Shown here: piece after piece, positions 1 through 8,096 of the stretch | Position numbering within the stretch: position 1 is the first letter of the stretch | Layout of the letters: every line of letters begins with the position of its first letter | From: Candidatus Hydrogenedentota bacterium | GTDB lineage: Bacteria > Hydrogenedentota > Hydrogenedentia > Hydrogenedentiales > CAITNO01 | Assembly: GCA_903922535.1 (NCBI GenBank) | Contig: CAIXUF010000077.1 | Coordinates: 1 to 18,650 of the forward strand | Length of the DNA stretch: 18,650 nucleotides | Reading direction: 5' to 3' | Notes under the pieces: model-generated | What the model was told of the DNA's origin: nothing | Seen by the model: the letters and a program-made list of their open reading frames with translations, nothing else | Databases searched by the model: none | Program-made: the position numbers and the translations under genes

Positions 1-2359
1 CAGCATCATGAACGACGGGCGCATCCTGTACACCCGCTGGGAGTACGTCGACAAGGGCGCGGTGTCGGTGAAATGCCTTTGGGCGGTGCACCCCGACGGG
101 ACCGGATCCGTGGAGGTGTTTGGCAACGACATTGATTTCCCCGACACCTGCAACCAGGGCCGGGCGATTCCCGGTTCGAACAGCCTGTTCTGCTACATCG
201 GCGCGCCGCACATGCCGCTCGGTGTCGGGACGATTATCCGCGTCGACGCCAATTACCCGATTCGAACCCGTCAGCCGATGACCTACATCACGCCCGAGGT
301 GGATGTCCGCCAGGAGTGGGGTTTCAATCATGTCCGCAATGGCAAATGGACGGCCGACGCCGCGGGCCCGCTCTACATGGACGCCTGGCCGCTTTCGGAC
401 AGCTTCTTTCTTGCCGCGTGCAATCCAGATCGCCCCTGGAACGATCCGTCCGCCTATGGCCTTTATCTGGTGGATGCCTTCGGAAACCGGGTCGAACTGT
501 ACCGTGACACTGAGATGTCCTGCTGGCAGCCCATGCCCCTGCGCCCGCGTCCCATGCCGCCAGTGCTGCCGTTGTCACTGCCCCAGGACGCGCCGCCCGT
601 GGCCACAATGCTCATGACCGATGTGTATCAGGGGCTCACGGGCGTGGAGCGGGGCACGATCAAGTATCTGCGCGTGCTCGAACAGGTACCCCGTCCGTGG
701 TCCGCGCGCCGCTTCTGGGATGGCGACGACTACGACCAGCAGCACGCCGTCGTCAGCAAGGACGCGGCGCTGGGGCTCAAGGTGCTGCACGGCATCGTGC
801 CGGTGGAGGCGGACGGCTCGGCGTACTTCACCGTGCCGGCAGACAAGAACATCTACCTGGAGGCATTGGACGAGAACTTTCTGGAAGTGCAGCGGATGCG
901 GACCTATGTGAACTGCCGGCCCGGTGAGGCGCGGTCCTGCATCGGCTGCCATGAGCAGCGTGAACTCGCGCCGCCGAAGAATACCGTGCTCGCGTTGCGC
1001 CACGCACCGGTGGCGCCCGGACCGCAGCCTGGCGACACAGGCCCGCGGCCCCTGCACTACCCAACGGATGTGCAGCCCATTCTGGACAAGCATTGTGTGC
1101 GGTGTCACGGCGAAAAGGACCCCAAGGCGTCGTTGGATCTCACGGGAACACCGACGACCTTCTTCAGTAAGTCCTATGAGGCGCTGCTGGAGCACGGGCA
1201 GGTGCAAATCATCGGTGAGAACCACCCCAAGACGGGCAACATCGCGCCGGTGCCGCCGCGCACGCTCGGTTCCTCTGCCAGCAAACTGGTCACGCGGCTG
1301 TGCGACGGGAACCGCGATGATCCCTTGACCAGGGAGGAACTGCTCAAGATCACGACCTGGGTGGACTCCAACGCGCAATATTACGGCTCCTATTTCGGGC
1401 GCAGAAACATCAAGTACCAGAGCTATCCCGATTTCCGCCCCGTGCCGGACTTTGTTGCAGCCTGCGGCACCGCGCCTTATGGAACGCCCGGCCCCGCGGT
1501 CTTCATCGGGGGGGAGGTCCGCCACCGCTTCATCGTCACGGACCATTCAGGCGGCGGATTTGGAGGGTTCGGCTCGAAGGTGCGGATCTTCTCTCCGACC
1601 GGCCAGGTCGAGTGGGAATACCCGGCGGTGGGTTCGGTGCATGAGATTTGGATGCTGCCCAACGGCAACATCCTGTTCACGTCGAACGGTGTGCGCGAGG
1701 TGACACCGGACAAGCGCGTGGTGTTCGAGTACAAATCGGATTTGTACCTCACGGCCTGCCAGCGCCTGCCCGACGGCAACACGCTCATCGGCGAGAACCC
1801 GCTGAACCGTGTCGTCGAGGTGAACCCGCAGGGCGCTGTCGTGAAAACCGTGCAGTTCACGACGACCTGCGAAGACAAGGGCCGGCAGGTCCGGCTGGTG
1901 CGCAAACTGAAGAACGGGAACTATCTCGTCGCGCACGAGGGCGAGGGCGTGGTGCGCGAGTACGACCCGGACGGCAAGGTGCTGCGCGAGATAAAGACGC
2001 CGGGCGGCCCCTATGTGGCGGTACGGCTGGACAATGGCAACACACTAATCGCCTGCGGCGCGGGCAAGGCCGTCATCGAGGTCGACCCCGCCGGACAAAC
2101 CGTGTGGAGCCTCCAAAACGGCGACTTGCCGGACGTCGAACTCAACTGGATGTCCGGGCTGCAACGCCTGCCGAACGGCAACACCGTGCTGACCTGCTGG
2201 TTCCCCTGCAAGGACTACAAGGGACCGTCCACCCCGCAGATACTGGAGGTCACCCCGGACAAGAAAGTCGTGTGGACCTTCTCCGCGCCCGACCTGCTCG
2301 GATCGCCAAACAACATCCAACTGCTGGACCCCGAGTATCTCGCGTCGCCCGAGAAGTGA
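1..2359 (+). CDS. HzsA-related di-heme CxxCH protein with C-terminal beta-propeller (5' end outside window)
   Basis: Partial: the frame is open to the first base, and the first ATG (position 8) lies inside a block (DGRILYTRWEYVDK) that is internal in this family, so the true start and signal peptide are upstream. Residue numbers count from that ATG. Residues 1-300 resemble the middle domain of hydrazine synthase alpha subunit (HZS_alpha family), which is widespread in Planctomycetota relatives that do not perform anammox. Two heme c motifs follow: CIGCH at 311-315 and CVRCH at 363-367; the second sits in a DVQPIL...CHG...LDL context typical of planctomycete-type cytochrome domains. Residues about 495-775 form a repeat with N-G-N turns at 552, 589, 636, 676 and 723, that is, blades of 37-47 residues from a PQQ/NHL-like propeller. 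Heme c attachment implies export to the periplasm or cell surface. The substrate is unknown. Hydrazine synthesis is not implied, since no other anammox gene is visible. Family assignment is fairly sure; function is not. Confidence 0.82.
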   Translation, partial: SIMNDGRILYTRWEYVDKGAVSVKCLWAVHPDGTGSVEVFGNDIDFPDTCNQGRAIPGSNSLFCYIGAPHMPLGVGTIIRVDANYPIRTRQPMTYITPEVDVRQEWGFNHVRNGKWTADAAGPLYMDAWPLSDSFFLAACNPDRPWNDPSAYGLYLVDAFGNRVELYRDTEMSCWQPMPLRPRPMPPVLPLSLPQDAPPVATMLMTDVYQGLTGVERGTIKYLRVLEQVPRPWSARRFWDGDDYDQQHAVVSKDAALGLKVLHGIVPVEADGSAYFTVPADKNIYLEALDENFLEVQRMRTYVNCRPGEARSCIGCHEQRELAPPKNTVLALRHAPVAPGPQPGDTGPRPLHYPTDVQPILDKHCVRCHGEKDPKASLDLTGTPTTFFSKSYEALLEHGQVQIIGENHPKTGNIAPVPPRTLGSSASKLVTRLCDGNRDDPLTREELLKITTWVDSNAQYYGSYFGRRNIKYQSYPDFRPVPDFVAACGTAPYGTPGPAVFIGGEVRHRFIVTDHSGGGFGGFGSKVRIFSPTGQVEWEYPAVGSVHEIWMLPNGNILFTSNGVREVTPDKRVVFEYKSDLYLTACQRLPDGNTLIGENPLNRVVEVNPQGAVVKTVQFTTTCEDKGRQVRLVRKLKNGNYLVAHEGEGVVREYDPDGKVLREIKTPGGPYVAVRLDNGNTLIACGAGKAVIEVDPAGQTVWSLQNGDLPDVELNWMSGLQRLPNGNTVLTCWFPCKDYKGPSTPQILEVTPDKKVVWTFSAPDLLGSPNNIQLLDPEYLASPEK

Positions 2360-2746
2360 AACGGGCAATTGCCGTGGTCCAAAGCCGATGCACGCACCTC
2401 TTTCCCGTGATTTCAATCATCCGGTATTGCGCTACTGCCTTGCCCGACTGCTTGGTCGCATATCTCGTTCGGATACCGCAGCGCGGTTATGGAGCAAAGC
2501 CCAGGGTTGGCCGAGCTCGCGCGATAGCGGGACGAAGGCCTGCCCTGGGTAACTGGCGTATCACCCAATTGTCGCGATCCGCGGCGCAACGCTTACAGCG
2601 TAGAGATGCGAGGGTGTGCGCCCATTACCCAGGGTGGGCGTCCGGTTCCGCGTTGCTCCGCCGACCGCCGACCCTGGGCTGCGCTCCATAATCCCGTTGG
2701 GATATCCGAACATGGGGGGCCATACACTCGCATCCAATACGGTGTT
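2360..2746. other. Intergenic spacer of 387 bases carrying a nested inverted-repeat element
   Basis: No gene is supported here. Short frames that cross it (for example in the + strand past 2359) are rich in Arg, Pro and Ala and start inside the neighbouring gene in another frame. The spacer holds the inverted-repeat element at 2471-2707 listed separately. It separates the 3' ends of the cytochrome-like gene (+) and the sialidase-like gene (-), which converge on it. No T-run terminator is obvious. A 10-base palindrome GGCAATTGCC lies at 2364-2373 just after the first stop codon. Confidence 0.6.
2471..2707. repeat. Nested imperfect inverted-repeat element (about 237 bases)
   Basis: The outer arms are 2471-2507 and 2671-2707. 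Read on opposite strands, they match at 30 of 37 positions, including the uninterrupted blocks TTATGGAGC and AGCCCAGGGT. Inner arms at 2541-2553 and 2625-2637 (TGCCCTGGGTAAC-like against its complement) pair at 11 of 13 positions, giving a hairpin within a hairpin. CCCAGGGT or its complement therefore occurs four times in about 180 bases. I see no protein, so this is a non-autonomous MITE-like or REP/BIME-like repeat, or a large transcription-stopping structure between convergent genes. I recall similar CCCAGGGT-rich palindromic stretches in Planctomycetota-Verrucomicrobiota genomes, but cannot check that here. Confidence 0.65.
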
Positions 2747-4045
2747 TCATTTCCCCGGATCGAAGATGTTGCGCAGATCGGAATCAGGGGGGGCGTCGGT
2801 GATTTGGCGGTCGGCGTTCAGGGGGGCGTCACTGAGGTGCCAGTGTATGAGGCCCGCATCGCGCGGGCCGGGACCTTTGGGGGCGGGCTGGCTGCGGTAG
2901 CCGGTGCCGAAGGCCGTGAGAAGGGAATCGTCCGGGAGCAGCACGGTGGAGGTGGCCTGGCTGCTGGCCCACCAGTACTCGGGACCTTTGCGGTTCCCGG
3001 TCCATGCATGCAGGATGTAGCGGTGGTCGAGGTCCCAGGTCTGGCCGTTGTCATGGCTGACGATGGCCTCAATGCCGAAACGGGCAAAGCCGTCCACGCC
3101 CTCCGTGTATCCCTTGCGCACGACATAGGTCATCACGATGTCGCCGTTGCGCATCAGCACCATGCAGGGATGGTGCCGTCCCCAATCGTAGAGAGGTTTC
3201 GGGTCCGACCAGGTCAGCCCGTCATCCTTGGACAGGGAGACGGCGAGGCCCTCGAAGTGGTCCAGCGTTTCTTTGAAACGCGCGGGGATATCCGTGCGGC
3301 ACGCCGCCACAAGATTGCCGTTTGCGGCGCGAACCAGGGCGACCTCGCTGATTCCTTTCCACTGCGGCACCGCAGTGTCGCCGGTCCAGGTCCGGCCCTC
3401 ATCGGACGAGAAACGGATTTGGCCGGTTGAGTAGCCTGGACCCTTGGCGGCTCCGTACCAGTCCGTGTCCATGGCGTAACCAGTCTCGACGAGCCGGAAT
3501 GCGCCTCCGTCCTTCTTCTCGACGAACATGGGGTCCCACATGTTCCAGGTCTTGCCGTTGGGCGCGGGCGCAACGGGCAGCGGCTCGCTCTTGGGGTCCG
3601 GTCCGCCCCAGGTCGCGCCATAGTCCGAACTGAACCAGAGCTTGTCGATTACCAGCAGCACTTTTCCGTTGCCGAGATAGGTGAGGCTCGTCCCCAGGCC
3701 GGGGATGGTGTTGCCGTCCTTGTCGAGCGAGACGGGGCGCGGGTCGGTCCAGTGCGCGCCGCGGTCATCGCTGGTCAGGACCATTGCATGATGCGGATAA
3801 TCGCAGCCCACAAGCATCAGCAGCCGGTCTTTTTCGGGCATGTAGACGATGTAGGGGACGGCCACAACACGGTTCCAGCTTTCGGTGACGATTTGAAGCT
3901 GCGCGGGCACCTGAACCGGTTTGTCGCCGTTCAGCAGCCGCACATTGTGCGGCTGCCAAACTTCAGGTGCCTTGGTCGTTTCGTCGCCTGCGGCCCACCC
4001 GCAGGCCAGCAGCAAACAGGAGACAGACAAAGAAAGGAGCCGCAT
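2747..4045 (-). CDS. Secreted BNR/Asp-box sialidase-like beta-propeller protein
   Basis: A 432-residue protein. I start it at the ATG at 4045, not the upstream ATG at 4075, because GGAGG lies 8 bases before it and a hydrophobic signal sequence (MRLLSLSVSCLLLACG) then sits at the true N-terminus. The LLAC at Cys15 could be a non-ideal lipobox, so secretion or lipid anchoring are both possible. Five Asp-boxes (S-x-D-x-G-x-T/H-W) lie at about residues 92-99, 140-146, 214-220, 272-279 and 330-337, the hallmark of a six-bladed sialidase fold. A late YRS (around residue 383) and AACR (around 247-250) could supply catalytic arginines, but the N-terminal F/Y-R-I-P motif of true sialidases is not evident. 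It is best called a sialidase-family (GH33-like or BNR_2) exoglycosidase of unknown substrate. It is divergent from the FGE-like gene. Confidence 0.85.
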   Translation of the reverse strand: MRLLSLSVSCLLLACGWAAGDETTKAPEVWQPHNVRLLNGDKPVQVPAQLQIVTESWNRVVAVPYIVYMPEKDRLLMLVGCDYPHHAMVLTSDDRGAHWTDPRPVSLDKDGNTIPGLGTSLTYLGNGKVLLVIDKLWFSSDYGATWGGPDPKSEPLPVAPAPNGKTWNMWDPMFVEKKDGGAFRLVETGYAMDTDWYGAAKGPGYSTGQIRFSSDEGRTWTGDTAVPQWKGISEVALVRAANGNLVAACRTDIPARFKETLDHFEGLAVSLSKDDGLTWSDPKPLYDWGRHHPCMVLMRNGDIVMTYVVRKGYTEGVDGFARFGIEAIVSHDNGQTWDLDHRYILHAWTGNRKGPEYWWASSQATSTVLLPDDSLLTAFGTGYRSQPAPKGPGPRDAGLIHWHLSDAPLNADRQITDAPPDSDLRNIFDPGK

Positions 4046-4077
4046 GACATCGTCCTCCAGGGTGAATTCGTCCAAAC

Positions 4078-4106
4078 ATTACGCAACACTCTACCACGCC
4101 GATCAA
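4078..4106 (-). promoter_or_regulatory. Possible sigma-70 promoter for the sialidase-like gene
   Basis: On the minus strand TTGATC (4106-4101) is followed after 17 bases by CGTAAT (4083-4078), 32 bases before the start codon at 4045. Both hexamers match consensus at four of six positions, so this is only a candidate. Confidence 0.3.
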
Positions 4107-4133
4107 CCGAAGCGTGACTCCCTTGTTCCGTGT

Positions 4134-4162
4134 TTGACACCAATCCGGCCCCATCCTATACT
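4134..4162 (+). promoter_or_regulatory. Near-consensus sigma-70 promoter for the FGE-like gene
   Basis: A perfect TTGACA (4134-4139) is followed by exactly 17 bases and then TATACT (4157-4162). It lies in the spacer between divergent genes and would give a leader of about 85-90 bases before the start at 4257. It is the best promoter match I found in the window. Confidence 0.7.
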
Positions 4163-4256
4163 GAGCCTTGGTGCACGAGCGGGCCATTCCTGGCGAAGTT
4201 CCGGGAAGAAGGCTCCATGCCACATCAAAAGGCGGTATGGCAGAGGAGTGTGTGCG

Positions 4257-5657
4257 ATGAAGAGGATGTTATCACGGGTTCTGGGGCTTATGCTGGCGGC
4301 ATTGTGCCTTACGTTTGCGGCGTTGCCGCAACTGGCGGCGGACGCGGCGGACACCACACCCCCGACGGGTACGATAATCATCAACAACAACCGCAGTGCC
4401 ACGAACACACCCAACGTGACCCTGGCGCTGACTTGGGACGACGGCGTGGGCGGTTCAGGCGTGTCCCGTATGCGATTCAGCAACGACGGGGCGACCTGGT
4501 CTGCCTGGGAAACCCTTGCCGCAACACGGGCCTACACGTTGCCGGGCGGGGACGGGCACAAAACGGTGCGGGTCCAGTACCTCGACAAGGCGAACAACCG
4601 TTCTGCCGTGTACAGCGATTACATCCTGTTGGACACCACCGCGCCGACGGGCGGCATTACCATCAACAGCGGCGCGGCGACGACAACCAGCCAGTACGTT
4701 TCGCTGGGGCTGACCTGGTCGGACGGCGCCGGCTCGGGCGTGTCGCGCATGCGATTCAGCGACAACGGGTCCACTTGGACAGCTTGGGAGACGCCAAAGC
4801 CTACCTGCGCCCACACCCTGCCGGCGGGATGGGGCAACCACACCGTCCGTGTGCAGTACACGGACAGCGTCGGCAACTACTCCACCGTGTACAACGACTA
4901 CATCAAGCTGGTGCCCCCTCGCCTCATCGAGGAGACCGTGATGCTGCCGGGCAGCGTGCCCCTGGTGATGGTTTGGATTCCGGACGGCACGTTCACCATG
5001 GGCAGCCCGCCCACGGACCCGGACTCATGGGAATATGAAGTGCCGCAGCATTCGGTGACGCTGGACGGATTCTGGATGGGCAAGTACGAACTTAGCAAGG
5101 GTCAGTGGTACGCCGTAATGAACACACAGCCATGGTTTCAACAGCCTTACATAGATGGCAGTTCAAACAGCCCGGTGGTGTGGATCTCCTGGAATGACGC
5201 GCAATCCTTCATAACGGCGTTGAACACCCTCACCGGCAAGGTTTTCCGGTTGCCCTCCGAGTCGGAGTGGGAATACGCGTGCCGCGCGGGCACAGTGACC
5301 CGGTTCTACTGGGGCGACGACCTTTCATGGACGCTCATTGGCGACTATGCGTGGTGGCTTGGGAATGCATACAACGCGGGGGAGGGTTGGGCGCATGTGT
5401 CGGGCGCAAAGGCGCCGAATGCTTTCGGTCTGTGTGACATGAGCGGAAATGCGTGGGAATGGTGCGAGGATGACTGGCACAACAACTACAAAGGCGCGCC
5501 GGCAGACGGTCAGGCCTGGGTGGAGCCCGCACCGCGGAATGTCGACCGCGTGTATCGGGGTGGCAGTTTCATGGAAGACGGTCGGTCGGCTGGCAGGAAA
5601 CACAATCCCGCATCCGCCGCCCTTGGGGCTTCCATCGGATTTCGCGTGTGCAGGTGA
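4257..5657 (+). CDS. Secreted protein: two Ig-like repeats plus FGE-sulfatase (SUMF1-like) domain, probably non-catalytic
   Basis: A 466-residue protein starting at the ATG at 4257, with AGAGGAG 8 bases upstream. The frame is open further upstream, but only this start gives a signal peptide (MKRMLSRVLGLMLAALC..., cleavage near residue 30). Residues about 33-125 and 127-219 are tandem Ig-like modules: SRMRFSNDGATWSAWE and SRMRFSDNGSTWTAWE start at 70 and 163, a 93-residue period. Residues about 235-466 form an FGE-sulfatase fold: IPDGTFTMGS (241), FRLPSESEWEYACRAG (330), GLCDMSGNAWEWCEDDW (391), RVYRGGSF (431) and terminal GFRVCR. The CYRYR-type segment with the active cysteines of formylglycine-generating enzyme is missing between GGSF and GFR, so I infer a binding or structural role and not sulfatase activation. 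It converges on a pilin-like gene only 42 bases away. Confidence 0.88.
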   Translation: MKRMLSRVLGLMLAALCLTFAALPQLAADAADTTPPTGTIIINNNRSATNTPNVTLALTWDDGVGGSGVSRMRFSNDGATWSAWETLAATRAYTLPGGDGHKTVRVQYLDKANNRSAVYSDYILLDTTAPTGGITINSGAATTTSQYVSLGLTWSDGAGSGVSRMRFSDNGSTWTAWETPKPTCAHTLPAGWGNHTVRVQYTDSVGNYSTVYNDYIKLVPPRLIEETVMLPGSVPLVMVWIPDGTFTMGSPPTDPDSWEYEVPQHSVTLDGFWMGKYELSKGQWYAVMNTQPWFQQPYIDGSSNSPVVWISWNDAQSFITALNTLTGKVFRLPSESEWEYACRAGTVTRFYWGDDLSWTLIGDYAWWLGNAYNAGEGWAHVSGAKAPNAFGLCDMSGNAWEWCEDDWHNNYKGAPADGQAWVEPAPRNVDRVYRGGSFMEDGRSAGRKHNPASAALGASIGFRVCR

Positions 5658-5699
5658 TTGGCGCCCCTGCAACGTGCCGTGAGATCACCTTTCGCAATA

Positions 5700-6677
5700 T
5701 CACGTCAGGCTGAACAGCGAGCCCAGGGCCGCAAAGGATTTCGAGGCGGGGAATTCGTTCGGATACTTGTTGAACTGGACATGGCCGTCCATGTAGAGCA
5801 CGTTGGCGCCGCCGGGGATGTGGTTGAACTGGGCTTTCTCCGTGGTGGTCGCCGACACCACGTCCCACATGACGGGCATGGTGCTCTGCGCCAGCGCCGA
5901 TGCGCCGGCGTTGTTTATGTCGGTGATCATGAACCGCTCCACGCCCTCACGCAGCCGGTAAACCGTCGTGCCGCCCCCGTTTCCAATCGGTACACCCCGG
6001 GGGCTTGCCATGCTGGACAACATCCCGTACACCATCGTGTCGGTGAGGTCCTTGTCCAAAAGCCCGTCGTTGTCGGGGTTCTTGTCGCCCAGCGCGCCGT
6101 TGAACAGCGGGGGGTAACTGGAGAGACAGCCCATCACGTAGGCCATCTGCGCGGAGACCAGCGCGGCGGGCAGCCCAAAGGTGCCGACATCGAAGGTGGG
6201 GTCCTTCTCCGAAACCTTGTCGAGGGCAAAGCCGTAATAGAGATAGCCGGCGTCGGGCACTGACGGGTAGCCCTTGTAGGGACAGACCTGGCCCGGCGCA
6301 TCCTTGACAACGCCCAGCGGATTTTCCTTGTCGTCGTCCGGGTCGGACGGACAGATGAGGACCTTCAGATCGGTCAGGTATTCGGGGTAGACCGATTTCA
6401 TGTACGGTGCCAGACTCGCCCGCACTTCCCCACCCAGGCAGGTGGAGGGCAAAGACGCGCCCCAGGGCTGGTCGCCGTGAACCCGGGGAAGAATGCCGCC
6501 GGACTCGCCCGAGTACAGCTTGAAGACAATCCCCATCTGCTTGAGATTGTTGGCGCAACTGGAGCGCCGGGCCGCCTCGCGGGCGCGGGCCAGCGCGGGC
6601 AGAAGTATGGCCGCCAGAATGCCGATGATGGTAATCACGACAAGCAGTTCTATCAAGGTGAAGCCCCGACTTCTCAT
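5700..6677 (-). CDS. Pilin-like / pseudopilin protein with prepilin N-terminus and C-terminal H-x-DG motif (copy 1)
   Basis: A 325-residue protein. The chosen ATG at 6677 has AGGA 8 bases upstream and places the leader MRSRG directly before the prepilin peptidase site G5/F6, with Glu at +5 (E10) and the hydrophobic helix [19 protein letters not shown]. ATGs at 6683 and 6737 leave the leader too long. The helix is followed by [18 protein letters not shown], as in the DUF1559-type prepilins abundant in Planctomycetota and relatives. The C-terminus has [15 protein letters not shown] (H286, D297, G298), related to the processing-associated H-X9-DG motif but with ten residues between H and DG. These proteins are assembled by type II secretion or type IV pilus machinery, which is not in the window. 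It resembles the protein at 9742-10767 in its whole N-terminus and its last 60-100 residues. Confidence 0.88.
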   Translation of the reverse strand: MRSRGFTLIELLVVITIIGILAAILLPALARAREAARRSSCANNLKQMGIVFKLYSGESGGILPRVHGDQPWGASLPSTCLGGEVRASLAPYMKSVYPEYLTDLKVLICPSDPDDDKENPLGVVKDAPGQVCPYKGYPSVPDAGYLYYGFALDKVSEKDPTFDVGTFGLPAALVSAQMAYVMGCLSSYPPLFNGALGDKNPDNDGLLDKDLTDTMVYGMLSSMASPRGVPIGNGGGTTVYRLREGVERFMITDINNAGASALAQSTMPVMWDVVSATTTEKAQFNHIPGGANVLYMDGHVQFNKYPNEFPASKSFAALGSLFSLT

Positions 6678-6769
6678 GTTCATATTCCTGTTTGCCCATT
6701 CCAGATTGGGCGTAATTCCTTGCTTGGTGAATTCCATGTCACATCAACCCGTCCCGAAGCTGTCGGTAA

Positions 6770-6789
6770 AGCCTGCGCCCCTGCAGGCT
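6770..6789 (-). terminator. GC-rich hairpin, possible terminator of the SGNH hydrolase gene
   Basis: AGCCTGC (6770-6776) and GCAGGCT (6783-6789) form a perfect 7-base-pair stem with a 6-base loop. Read on the minus strand, the stem is followed by only a short T-run (CTTTACC), and it lies about 87 bases after the stop codon of the gene at 6876. It is a structure, but a weak terminator at best. Confidence 0.35.
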
Positions 6790-6875
6790 GGCGAACAGTC
6801 CCATCAATGCTGTTAAAAGAACACAGGGCGGTGGTCCATCATTCCACCCGCGTCCGCGACGCACCGGCACAACCG

Positions 6876-8096
6876 TCATCCGGCGGCGGTGGCAGTCCCG
6901 CTCTCTCCGGTATGGTATCGGTCGGGAATGACAGCCATCTTGACAAGATAGTCCGCGACAAGCTGCGCTTTCAAGTCAGCTCCGGCCTCGTTGCTGTGGA
7001 ATCCGTCGGCATAATACTGGGTATAGTCCTCAGGTTGTGGAAAGGTGCTTTCGAGATCGAACACCGGGGTGTTCGTTTCCCTGCCCAGGTCTTTGATGGC
7101 CGTGTTCATGCCGTCGAACGCGCGAATGTATTGATCCACCAGGTCCTTTCTTTCCGGGTCCAGACCGCACATGCACTGAAACGACTTCGGAGTGCGCGAG
7201 TACGCGAATGTGAGCAAAAGTGTCCGGGTGCCCTCGGTCTGGGCCATGGCAATCAGGTTGGCAACATTGCGCTTGAAGTAAACCGGCGGATTGTGTTCAA
7301 GCAGATCGGCCAGGGACATGTCCTTATAGTATGGATTGTCGGGAAACTGGAGGAAGTTCTTGGTTAACCTCAACATCACAGACACGGGCTGCGCCCGCAT
7401 CATCTTTTCCTGGCCGTTGTTGCATGCCTGTATCTGGGCAATCCGCACCAGAGCCATTTGTTCGTACCACGGAAATGACGGGATAAACCCGCGCCTGACG
7501 CCGCTGTTGTCGCCAACATAGTTTTCCGGGCGCATCATTCTTTCAGACAGGTCATTCCAGCAATCGTAGTCTATGAGCAGGTCCGGGGCGACGCTGGAAA
7601 TGCGGAATGCAAAATTGATCAGGCTCTCGTAGCTGCTCCATCCGGGCACTCCCGCGTTGATCACCTTTGCCGAATAGCCTCTTTGCTCCAGGTAGCACTG
7701 CAGCCGTGCGGTGCACGTTTTTGCGTTGTCGTCAATTTCGTCATCAAAGGTGGTGGAGCCGCCGACGCACACAATCCGAAACTCGTTCGCGGGCTTTGGC
7801 ATGGCAAATTCCTCGCCCCTAAAACCGTGCGAGTTAATCGATGTGCCCCCTTTCCTGTAGTTGGGACACATGACAAACCCGAGATAGGGGTGTGGAATCA
7901 TCCGGCTCCGGGAGAGGCCATATTTGTTGAACTCGTCAACGCTTCCGAAGATCAGCAGGCCGTCGCCTCCGGCAAAATGGCATATGAGGATCCTGGCTGC
8001 GACCTCAGCAAGAACGAGCAGTGCGACAACTGTTATGCAGAGAAATCCCACGTACTTTAGCCATCTCAAGTTCTTTCTCCTCAATTGTGCCGTCAT
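6876..8096 (-). CDS. Membrane-anchored SGNH/GDSL-type hydrolase
   Basis: A 406-residue protein with one N-terminal membrane helix (about residues 13-36) after a basic start (RRKNLRWLK), which implies an extracytoplasmic catalytic domain. SGNH blocks are visible: block I VGGSTTF with nucleophile Ser114, a Gly in AGVPGWSS (150-154), Asn181 in WNDLS, and block V DGFHSNEAG with Asp364 and His367. Such enzymes remove acyl groups from polysaccharides or other esters; the substrate cannot be read here. The ATG at 8096 has no good ribosome binding site. A TTG at 8069 has GAGGAG 7 bases upstream and would give a protein nine residues shorter that still has the helix, so the start is uncertain. It appears to be a single-gene unit. 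Confidence 0.85.
   Translation of the reverse strand: MTAQLRRKNLRWLKYVGFLCITVVALLVLAEVAARILICHFAGGDGLLIFGSVDEFNKYGLSRSRMIPHPYLGFVMCPNYRKGGTSINSHGFRGEEFAMPKPANEFRIVCVGGSTTFDDEIDDNAKTCTARLQCYLEQRGYSAKVINAGVPGWSSYESLINFAFRISSVAPDLLIDYDCWNDLSERMMRPENYVGDNSGVRRGFIPSFPWYEQMALVRIAQIQACNNGQEKMMRAQPVSVMLRLTKNFLQFPDNPYYKDMSLADLLEHNPPVYFKRNVANLIAMAQTEGTRTLLLTFAYSRTPKSFQCMCGLDPERKDLVDQYIRAFDGMNTAIKDLGRETNTPVFDLESTFPQPEDYTQYYADGFHSNEAGADLKAQLVADYLVKMAVIPDRYHTGESGTATAAG

Noticed and set aside
575..1546. A 323-codon minus-strand frame inside the cytochrome-like gene
   Set aside because: It is antisense to the heme-motif-containing frame, rich in Arg, Val and His, and has no recognisable domain or ribosome binding site.
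1..2359. Hydrazine synthase / anammox function
   Set aside because: Only the alpha-subunit-like domain is present. There is no beta or gamma subunit, hydrazine dehydrogenase or other anammox gene nearby, and HzsA-related proteins are common in non-anammox bacteria.
1648..2691. A 347-codon plus-strand frame overlapping the propeller and the spacer
   Set aside because: It is in another frame of the propeller gene, dominated by Arg/Gly/Ala, and runs into the inverted-repeat element. No family is recognisable.
4257..5657. Active formylglycine-generating enzyme for a neighbouring sulfatase
   Set aside because: The cysteine-bearing active-site segment is missing, the protein is exported with Ig modules, and no sulfatase gene is in the window.
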